Positions 1 through 5,903 of a stretch of DNA of 9,401 nt are shown one piece after another. Below the pieces are notes generated by a model that ran no database searches, had not been told where the DNA came from, and worked only from the letters and a program-made list of their open reading frames with translations. The DNA is taken from contig JAOTWC010000048.1 in NCBI GenBank assembly GCA_029863105.1, positions 1 to 9,401 on the forward strand, written 5' to 3'. The stretch is from Gemmatimonadota bacterium (lineage in GTDB: Bacteria; Gemmatimonadota; Gemmatimonadetes; Palauibacterales; Palauibacteraceae). The first letter of the stretch is position 1. Each line of letters starts with the position of its first letter. Position numbers and translations under genes: made by a program.

Positions 1-293
1 AGGTGTGGCCAGGCCGCCGTCGGCACGTCAACCCACACTTCGTCCCCGAGGTGCACGACGACCGCGTCGGCGAGTACCCGGCCCTTGGGGTTGAGGATGA
101 GCGTCGGGAATGCCGCGTTTCCGCGCACAGCCATCAGATCGGCCGTCACCACGGCATTGAGTGTCTCGAGGGGTCTGTCGCCGACAGCCCGAAAAATGAT
201 TCGAGACACGTCTTCATACGCACCGGCATCCGATGTCAGCGCGTCGTACCCGGCATGTCTCACGGCTCTGGCGTCAGAAGAGTCTTCCACCAT
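1..293 (-). CDS. GcvT/YgfZ-type folate-binding protein, N-terminal part (cut by window edge)
   Basis: Translating the minus strand from ATG at 293 gives 97 codons with no stop, running off position 1, so only the N-terminus is present. The segment VVTADLMAVRG...LILNPKGRVLADAVV (about residues 48-80) matches the start of the aminomethyltransferase fold of GcvT and YgfZ/IBA57 proteins: a T-D-L turn, then N-P-K-G-R-x-L-A-D. These proteins bind tetrahydrofolate. GcvT works in glycine cleavage, and YgfZ helps maintain Fe-S enzymes. The YgfZ signature K-G-C-x-x-G-Q-E would lie outside the window, so the two cannot be separated here. A GAGG at 300-303, 6 nt upstream, supports this start. The gene overlaps the csaA 3' end by 20 nt, implying co-transcription and coupled translation. 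The family is fairly sure; the exact subtype is open, with YgfZ-like slightly favoured by the short N-terminus. Confidence 0.72.
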   Translation of the reverse strand, partial: MVEDSSDARAVRHAGYDALTSDAGAYEDVSRIIFRAVGDRPLETLNAVVTADLMAVRGNAAFPTLILNPKGRVLADAVVVHLGDEVWVDVPTAAWPH

Positions 294-609
294 CCGGCAC
301 CTCGCTCGTCGGAACCACCAGGATCGTCTGGCCCTCGGCATCGGGTACGCCCAGCGTCAGACATTCCGACTGAAACCCCGCGATGTCGCGCGGACCCAGG
401 TTCAATACCGCGAGCACCTGCTTCCCGTTCAGTTGATCCAACTCGTAGCGCCCCGGAAGACCGGCGGCCGACTCCCGCGTGCCGATCTCCGGCCCGAAGT
501 CGATCGTCAACCGGTAGAGCGGCTTTCGAGCGCGTGGAAACTCCCGCGCACCGACGATCGTGCCGACGCGGATCTCAACGCGCTCGAAGTCCTCGTAGTC
601 GATCGTCAA
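274..609 (-). CDS. csaA: CsaA, tRNA-binding-domain chaperone
   Basis: This 111-residue protein spans the full length of CsaA, a small homodimeric OB-fold (tRNA_bind, EMAP-II-like) protein linked to secretory-protein chaperoning in Bacillus. Visible landmarks are RVGTIVGA (residues 14-21), the basic RARKPLYRLTIDFG (26-39), LNLGPRDIAGFQSECLTLGVPD (69-90) and the C-terminal EVPDGGRLF. The usual Q-S-S-A-Q-I stretch is R-E-S-A-A-G here (45-50). The start is TTG at 609-607, which overlaps the TGA of the preceding M16 peptidase gene (608-606) in a TTGA junction. GGAGG lies at 620-624, 10 nt upstream, and this start gives the normal N-terminus (MTIDYEDFERVEIRVG). Translation is therefore probably coupled to the peptidase gene. 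The downstream folate-binding gene starts inside the csaA 3' end. Family assignment is confident; a chaperone role in this organism is inferred. Confidence 0.9.
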   Translation of the reverse strand: MTIDYEDFERVEIRVGTIVGAREFPRARKPLYRLTIDFGPEIGTRESAAGLPGRYELDQLNGKQVLAVLNLGPRDIAGFQSECLTLGVPDAEGQTILVVPTSEVPDGGRLF

Positions 610-3386
610 CTCGTCGGCGCCTCCGCGCCCGCGAAATCCCCGGCCCGGACAATCGAGATCTTCGCCGGATCGATGTATCGCCGCATGGCGTTCAGGATCT
701 GCTCTCCCGTCAGGGCCCGGACCGCCGCTTCCTGGTCCGCCGTGAACTGGTACGTGCGGTCCGTGAACAGCTGGCCGTTGAGCTGCCCAGCCACGGTGCC
801 GTCGCTGGCGCGCGCGTTCTGCTGCGCATCCAGGAATCCGCGCTTCGCTGCCTCGATTTCCTCCGTGGTGAATCCACCCTCCAATACTTCGGCGATCACC
901 GCCTGAACAGCCTCGGAGACCGCATCCGCGTTCTCCGGGGCGAAAATCGCGTAGGTGAGGAATACGCCGGCGTCGTCGAGCGGCCCTGCGACAAACTGTG
1001 ATCCAACGCCGTAGGACAGGCCGAGCTCCTGGCGAATCCGCGTCGCGAGCCGGGAGCTGAGACCTCCCCCTCCGAGCATGTAGTCACCCAGCGCCATCGC
1101 CGGGTAGTCGGGATCTCCGTCCTTCATGCGGACCGGCTGCGCCGCGATCATCATCGCGTTCGCCTTGTCCGGGGTCTCGATGTCCTGGTCCGACTTTTCA
1201 ATCTCCCGGTACGGGTCGGCCACCCGCGCGTATGGCTCTACCGCTGTCCAGGAACCGAACATCTCCCTGGTCAGCGCGGTCAGCTCCTCCGCGTCGAAGT
1301 CACCCACGATGCTCATCGTGCCTCCCTGGGCGCCGTAGAACCGCTCCCAGAAACTCCTCACGTCCGCCAGAGTTACGGCTTCGAGTCGTGCCTTCTGTTC
1401 TTCGAGTGTCGGGACGTAGCGGGGGTGATCCTCCGGCCACGGATTGAGAAGCCGCTGGAATGTGTTGACCGCCAATGCCTGCGGCTCTGACATCTGCCGC
1501 TCCACGGCTGCGACACTCTCCTGTTTGAGGGTCTGGAATTCCGCCTCGTCAAACGCGGGCTCCCTGAGCATCTCGTGCAGCAGGCCGAGCACGGCGGAGA
1601 GGTTGTCGCGAATCGTCTGGATATTCCCGGCCGCACTCAGAGCTCCACCACCGAAACCAAGCTGGGCCTTGAGACGATCGAGTTCGTCCTCGATCTCCTG
1701 GCGGGTTCGGGACAGGGTGCCCCGGCGCAACATCGCCGGGACAAGTTCCGCCGCCGCCGCCCGCCCGCGCAGTGCGCCCTCCGTGCCGAAGCGGAGCGAC
1801 AGGCTCACCGTCACGGCGTCGCCTCGATTCTCCTTGGGCAGCAGCGCCAGCTCGAAGCCGCTGTCGAACGCGAGGCGCTGCGTCCGTGCGTCGAGGTTGG
1901 CGGGGGTCGGGTCGAAGGCCTCTCCCTCGGCGACCGCCTCGCGGCCCGTGTAGCCCGCGACCAGGGCGGTGACATCCGGCGCCGGCGGCACTTCAACGCG
2001 CTCCGGTGTTTCGTCGACAGGATAGAAGAATCCGAGCGTCCGGTTGGAGGGATGCAGATACGTAGCTGCGACTCGCCGGACGGCGTCGGGCGTGACCGCT
2101 TCCAGTCGATCGCGGTGCAGGAAGAACATCCGCCAGTCCCCCATCGACATCCACTCGCTGAGTTGCAGCGCGATACGCTGCGGATCGTTGAATGCCAATT
2201 CGATGTTCTTCTGGAAATCGACCTTCGCCCGGTTCACCTCCTCGTCCGTCGGCGGCTGTTCGACGAACGAGCCGAGCGTTGCGAGCATCTCATCCACTGC
2301 CGGCTGCAGCGGCTTGTCTTTCGGAACCCGGACCGTCGCCTCCAGCAACCCCGGTTCCTTGAAACGCCAGCTCGCCGCGGACGTGCTCGCCGCGAGTCCC
2401 GGCTCTACGATCCGGCTGTAGAGTCGACCGGCTGGCCGCGTCGACAGGATATGACTCAGCACGGATATGGCAGCGTAGTCTTCGTGCGACCCGGCCGGAA
2501 TGTGATACACTGCCGTCGCGATCTGCTCGTCGCCCACGCGGCGCAGCGTGACCGTCCGCTCTCCGTCCTGGGCGGGCTCGGCCGTGTACGTTTCGAACAG
2601 TTGATTCGCTCCTGATCTATCCGGTCGGGGAATCGGACCGAACTCCGTCGCGACAAGCGACAGCGCGAGGTCCGGGTCGAACCGGCCCGCGACGACCAGG
2701 ATCGCGTTGTCAGGCTGGTAGTATTTGCGATAGAAGCCCTGCAGTCGCTCGATCGGAACGTTCTCGATGTCCGCTCGCGCGCCGATCGTCGAGTTGCCGT
2801 AGTTGTGCCAGAGGTATGCCGTCGACGCGGTTCGCTCATCGAGCACCCTGGCGGGGCTGTTCTCCCCCAGTTCGAATTCGTTCCGCACGACGGTCATCTC
2901 GGACTCGAGGTCCTCCGCCGCGATGAACGAATTGACCATCCTGTCGGCCTCGAGATCCAGCGCCCAGGCCAGGTTCTCGTCCGTGGCCGGGAACGTTTCG
3001 AAGTAGTTCGTGCGGTCGAGCCAGGTTGTGCCGTTTGGAAACGCCCCGTGCTCGTCCAGTTCCTTCCAGATTTCCGGGTGATCCGGCGTGCCCTTGAACA
3101 CCAGGTGCTCGAGCAGGTGGGCCATGCCCGTCTCGCCGTACGCTTCGTGCCTCGACCCGACCATATAGGTGATGTTCACCGTGACCTGCTGCTTGCTCTG
3201 GTCCGGAAACAGCAGCACTCGCATCCCGTTGTCGAGTTGATATTCGGTGATCCCTTCTACCGCAGCTCCCTGCGTAACGCCTGCCGGAAGATCCTGCGAG
3301 ACGAGGTGTTGCGGAAAAAGCAGGAACAGGGTGAGGAGCGAACCGGCAGCGGCACGCCGAGTAAACGTGGTGCGTCCGTATGGCAT
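606..3386 (-). CDS. Secreted M16 family zinc peptidase (two-half, pitrilysin-like)
   Basis: From ATG at 3386 the protein has 926 residues. A signal peptide is visible: basic residues, then SLLTLFLLF (16-24), with likely cleavage near residues 30-36. The N-terminal half carries the inverted zinc motif HLLEH (90-94) and the third ligand Glu170 in VRNEFE, giving H-x-x-E-H-x75-E as expected for M16. The C-terminal half (from about 505) lacks the zinc motif. It has the glycine-rich loop LGGGGLSSRL (771-780) and Arg785/Tyr792 in RQELGLSYG, which bind substrate in M16 enzymes. This single-chain, two-half layout of about 900 residues is typical of exported bacterial M16 peptidases, which degrade peptides in the periplasm. 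GAGAGG at 3392-3397, 5 nt upstream, and the signal peptide fix the start; the frame stays open to 3551 but the 55 extra residues look non-coding. This is the first gene of the operon with csaA. The peptide substrate is unknown. Confidence 0.93.
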   Translation of the reverse strand: MPYGRTTFTRRAAAGSLLTLFLLFPQHLVSQDLPAGVTQGAAVEGITEYQLDNGMRVLLFPDQSKQQVTVNITYMVGSRHEAYGETGMAHLLEHLVFKGTPDHPEIWKELDEHGAFPNGTTWLDRTNYFETFPATDENLAWALDLEADRMVNSFIAAEDLESEMTVVRNEFELGENSPARVLDERTASTAYLWHNYGNSTIGARADIENVPIERLQGFYRKYYQPDNAILVVAGRFDPDLALSLVATEFGPIPRPDRSGANQLFETYTAEPAQDGERTVTLRRVGDEQIATAVYHIPAGSHEDYAAISVLSHILSTRPAGRLYSRIVEPGLAASTSAASWRFKEPGLLEATVRVPKDKPLQPAVDEMLATLGSFVEQPPTDEEVNRAKVDFQKNIELAFNDPQRIALQLSEWMSMGDWRMFFLHRDRLEAVTPDAVRRVAATYLHPSNRTLGFFYPVDETPERVEVPPAPDVTALVAGYTGREAVAEGEAFDPTPANLDARTQRLAFDSGFELALLPKENRGDAVTVSLSLRFGTEGALRGRAAAAELVPAMLRRGTLSRTRQEIEDELDRLKAQLGFGGGALSAAGNIQTIRDNLSAVLGLLHEMLREPAFDEAEFQTLKQESVAAVERQMSEPQALAVNTFQRLLNPWPEDHPRYVPTLEEQKARLEAVTLADVRSFWERFYGAQGGTMSIVGDFDAEELTALTREMFGSWTAVEPYARVADPYREIEKSDQDIETPDKANAMMIAAQPVRMKDGDPDYPAMALGDYMLGGGGLSSRLATRIRQELGLSYGVGSQFVAGPLDDAGVFLTYAIFAPENADAVSEAVQAVIAEVLEGGFTTEEIEAAKRGFLDAQQNARASDGTVAGQLNGQLFTDRTYQFTADQEAAVRALTGEQILNAMRRYIDPAKISIVRAGDFAGAEAPTS

Positions 3387-3391
3387 CGTTG

Positions 3392-3397
3392 CCTCTC
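3392..3397 (-). promoter_or_regulatory. Ribosome binding site deciding the M16 peptidase start
   Basis: On the minus strand GAGAGG sits 5 nt before ATG 3386. The open frame continues upstream to 3551, so this site, together with the signal peptide that follows, selects the internal ATG over the longer reading. Confidence 0.7.
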
Positions 3398-3470
3398 TTG
3401 TCAGAACCTGGAGCAGCGGAAGTGGGGCTGCCCGGAATCTACACGCGAGCCCGTCCCGGGTTCTGCGCGC

Positions 3471-3492
3471 GGATTCGCTCCTTCGCGGATCC
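3471..3492. promoter_or_regulatory. Imperfect 8+6+8 dyad in the divergent promoter region (operator candidate)
   Basis: The left arm GGATTCGC (3471-3478) and right arm GCGGATCC (3485-3492) are inverted repeats matching at 7 of 8 positions around a 6-nt centre. In plus-strand RNA the odd pair becomes G-U, so an 8-bp hairpin is possible. It lies in the 165-bp gap between the divergently transcribed M16 peptidase and aconitase-family genes. Two CCCGGG palindromes (3455-3460 and 3505-3510) flank it at nearly equal distance. This geometry suits a dimeric regulator binding between two promoters. No known operator consensus was recognised, and GC-rich DNA makes chance dyads fairly common. Confidence 0.35.
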
Positions 3493-3510
3493 CACCGTAG
3501 GTTTCCCGGG

Positions 3511-3551
3511 CAGCCGAAACATAACCCCACGACCACAAAAACCCGACCCAA
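3511..3551 (+). promoter_or_regulatory. A/C-rich leader without Shine-Dalgarno, upstream of the hydro-lyase
   Basis: The 35 nt before ATG 3552 are almost entirely A and C (about two G and one T). They hold no purine-rich Shine-Dalgarno sequence, unlike most other genes here. Such leaders are unstructured and may be read by S1-dependent initiation, or the message may be leaderless. No convincing -10/-35 pair was found; CATAAC near 3519 is the closest -10-like hexamer. Confidence 0.35.
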
Positions 3552-5576
3552 ATGCTAGATAGATTGCTCAGCAGACAAGTCTCGAAGCGCCCGGATACCG
3601 TCAGGCTCGAGGGCCGCATCCTGTTTCTCACCGAAGACCCCGAGTTGATACGTCGCCAGCTGGCCGGTGAGGACCTGGAATGGGATCCCTCGATTGCTCT
3701 GCGTGACGACATCAGCACGGACGAGATCACGCCCGCCTGGGTGTGTTACTACTACGACGAGAAGCTGGGCCAGTACCCGTATGTCGGGTTGCGCTGCAAC
3801 GGTGAGTTTCCGATCGGCAAGGGCGAGATCGCGAACGGCGGGTTCATCGCCGCCGTGTCCGGCAAACGTCGCGGCAAGGGCTCCAGTCGGGAAGCCTCGC
3901 CGTACGCCGAGCGGGCTGCCGGCATCCGGATCGTCATCGCGGAGAACATCGAGCGCATCTATCGCGAGAACTGCGAGAACCTCGGTGTTCTGACGACGAC
4001 GGATTTCTCCGTCATCGATCGCATCCGGCGTGGCGAGGAAATGCCCCTGTCGATGTTCACGGACGGGGCGGGACACATTCAGCGTGACATCATCGAGTAC
4101 GGCGGCCTGCTCGACTACGCCGTGGCGCGCCTCAAAGGTCTCGTGACCGTGCCGCAGCCGGTGACGCCGGATGACCGGCCGATGACGGTTGCCGAGAAGA
4201 TTCTGGCCAGGCACTGGGTGGAAGATCTGTCGCAGGAACGACTCGGGGTTCCCGCTGTGAAGCCGGGCGACGCCGGTTTCGTGCGGACGGACATCCGATT
4301 CAGCCACGAGTACGTGACGCCGATGGCGTCGACGTTCTGGGATGAGTTCGCAGGCGAGGAAGCGGGCCTGAACGACCCCGGCAGCATCTACTTCTTCCGC
4401 GACCACCTGGCGTTCCTCGATCAGGTAATCACGGAAGAACGGAAGGCGCAGGGTCTTCTGGATGCGGCACACGCGCTGCACGATCGGCAGAAGGAATTCG
4501 CGGCTCGCAAAGGTATTCGGCTGCACGGCGAACTCGACGGCCGGGTGGGAAGCGAGGCGATCTGCCACGTCAAGGTACTCGGGAGCTATGCGCTCCCGGG
4601 CCAGGTGGTCGTCGGCTCCGACTCGCACACCCCGCACTCCGGTGCCATCGGGTGCGTGGCGTTCGGGGTTGGAACGACGGCGGTCGTGAACTCGTGGGCC
4701 ACGCGCGATGTCCGGCTCCAGGTGCCGAGATCGGTGAAGATCGAGATCACCGGTCGTATCCCGGACAACGTCACGGCCAAGGACATGATGATCGAAATTC
4801 TCGCGCACCCTTACGTCCGGGGGGGAGACGCAATCGGGAAGATCATCGAATACGCCGGCGAGGCAGTGGAGGCTTTGAGCATCGACGAGCGTGCGACGCT
4901 GACGAACATGGCGGCGGAAGTGGGCGGTTTTACAGGTATCGTCGCGCCCGATGCGGTGACCGTCGACTGGCTCGTTGCGGGGCGTGGCATGACCCGCCAG
5001 GCTGCCGAGAAACTGATCGACGGACTGGAAAGCGACGATGGGGCGGAGTACGAGTGGACGATGACGATCGACGGTTCCGCGCTGCGGCCGATGGTCGCGA
5101 CACCGGGAGACCCCGGCAACGGCGTGGCGATCGACGCGTTACCGGAACCGGTTCCCGTGGACATCGTGTATGCCGGGTCCTGCACGGGCGGCAAGGGCGA
5201 CGACATCCGGATGGCGGCCGAAGTGGTCCGGTCTGCGCTGGGTCGCGGGGAACGGGTCGCCGAGGGGGTGACCGCGTATCTGCAATACGGATCGGTCGAA
5301 GTCGAGACGATGGCCCACGCGGAGGGCTTCCACGAGCTGTTCGTCCGGGCGGGATTGCGCGTGCTGGCTCCGGGTTGCGGAGCCTGCATCAACGCGGGTC
5401 CCGGCGTGAGCACGACGCCGGATCAGGTGACCGTGAGCTCGATCAACCGGAATTTCCCGGGACGCAGCGGACCCGGGAAAGTGTACCTTGCGAGTCCGTA
5501 TACCGTACTCGCGTCGGCCTTTGCAGGTCGAATCGTTCCGTTCGAACAGACCGAGCCGGCGGCCGCGGGAATCTAG
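3552..5576 (+). CDS. Aconitase/isopropylmalate-isomerase-family hydro-lyase, swivel domain first (LeuD-LeuC-like fusion)
   Basis: This 674-residue protein joins both parts of a [4Fe-4S] hydro-lyase in one chain. The swivel (LeuD-like) domain is about residues 15-200, with DDISTDEITPA (52-62) and the phosphate/carboxylate loop GKGSSREASPYAE (108-120). The catalytic LeuC-like domain follows, with SDSHTPHSG (356-364), AAEVGGFTGIVAPD (454-467), AGSCTGGKGDD (541-551), APGCGACINAGPG (606-618) and SINRNFPGRSG (630-640). Cys544, Cys609 and Cys612 are the expected cluster ligands. Such enzymes move a hydroxyl group between neighbouring carbons of a tricarboxylate or malate derivative. Domain order resembles AcnB without its HEAT domain; AcnA has the swivel last, and LeuC/LeuD are separate chains. 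The substrate could be citrate, isopropylmalate, homocitrate or methylcitrate. No leucine or lysine pathway neighbours are present. The start is the first ATG but lacks a Shine-Dalgarno; TTG at 3564 is a weaker alternative. Confidence 0.9.
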   Translation: MLDRLLSRQVSKRPDTVRLEGRILFLTEDPELIRRQLAGEDLEWDPSIALRDDISTDEITPAWVCYYYDEKLGQYPYVGLRCNGEFPIGKGEIANGGFIAAVSGKRRGKGSSREASPYAERAAGIRIVIAENIERIYRENCENLGVLTTTDFSVIDRIRRGEEMPLSMFTDGAGHIQRDIIEYGGLLDYAVARLKGLVTVPQPVTPDDRPMTVAEKILARHWVEDLSQERLGVPAVKPGDAGFVRTDIRFSHEYVTPMASTFWDEFAGEEAGLNDPGSIYFFRDHLAFLDQVITEERKAQGLLDAAHALHDRQKEFAARKGIRLHGELDGRVGSEAICHVKVLGSYALPGQVVVGSDSHTPHSGAIGCVAFGVGTTAVVNSWATRDVRLQVPRSVKIEITGRIPDNVTAKDMMIEILAHPYVRGGDAIGKIIEYAGEAVEALSIDERATLTNMAAEVGGFTGIVAPDAVTVDWLVAGRGMTRQAAEKLIDGLESDDGAEYEWTMTIDGSALRPMVATPGDPGNGVAIDALPEPVPVDIVYAGSCTGGKGDDIRMAAEVVRSALGRGERVAEGVTAYLQYGSVEVETMAHAEGFHELFVRAGLRVLAPGCGACINAGPGVSTTPDQVTVSSINRNFPGRSGPGKVYLASPYTVLASAFAGRIVPFEQTEPAAAGI

Positions 5577-5903
5577 TCACTTACTGGGCCTGGGAGCCGC
5601 CTCTTCCTCGACGCCCTCCGCGAGCCACTGCTCGTCCTCGGCGCTTGCCTGAAGCTGGGCGCGCTGCCCGGCCGCAAGCGCCCTTCGCTTTCTCCGCCCA
5701 CGCAACGCCCCTCCGGTCCAACCGATCAAGACGCCGGCGAAGGCCGAGATCAGGATCAGCAGCGACAGAGACACCTGCAAATCGGTGAACAGCAGGTTGA
5801 TGGGCACGGCCTCCAGGTTGACGAACGCGAACAGGACGACGAGTCCGCCTAGCATTACCAGCAGAATCTGTTTGATTCCCTGCCACAGGTTCTTCACGTC
5901 CAT
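5577..5903 (-). CDS. LapA-domain (DUF1049) two-helix inner-membrane protein
   Basis: This 108-residue protein has two hydrophobic helices, about 12-29 (ILLVMLGGLVVLFAFVNL) and 45-65 (SLSLLILISAFAGVLIGW). They are joined by a short loop with N-L-E-A-V-P-I-N-L-L-F, the typical LapA-domain connection (N-x-x-x-V-x-x-N-x-L-F). A basic cluster GRRKRRA (69-75) follows helix 2, suggesting the tail faces the cytoplasm. The acidic, Glu/Ala-rich end is probably helical. In Enterobacteria LapA works with LapB in regulating lipopolysaccharide synthesis; distant relatives have no established role. ATG 5903 follows the patatin stop directly (TGAATG), with a strong AGGAGG upstream, so the two genes form a coupled pair. 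Its stop at 5577 directly abuts the stop of the convergent hydro-lyase gene. Domain call is confident; function is not known here. Confidence 0.85.
   Translation of the reverse strand: MDVKNLWQGIKQILLVMLGGLVVLFAFVNLEAVPINLLFTDLQVSLSLLILISAFAGVLIGWTGGALRGRRKRRALAAGQRAQLQASAEDEQWLAEGVEEEAAPRPSK

Noticed and set aside
3..1001. 332-codon plus-strand open frame (and another at 85-906) opposite the csaA/M16 region
   Set aside because: Arg/Pro/Ser-rich translation with no recognisable motif, antisense to clearly conserved CsaA and M16 coding; a GC-rich shadow.
1575..2615. 346-codon plus-strand frame inside the M16 peptidase gene
   Set aside because: Antisense to conserved peptidase sequence, low-complexity Arg-rich product, no family features.
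3387..3551. 55-residue N-terminal extension of the M16 peptidase
   Set aside because: It would bury the signal peptide and consume the divergent promoter region; ATG 3386 has a good ribosome binding site.
3555..4808. 417-codon minus-strand frame opposite the hydro-lyase
   Set aside because: His/Arg/Asp-rich composition typical of antisense codon shadow; the plus strand carries all conserved motifs.
4652..5788. 378-codon plus-strand frame crossing the hydro-lyase and LapA-domain genes
   Set aside because: Out of frame with both real genes, Arg/Gly-rich with no motif, and spans a convergent gene boundary.
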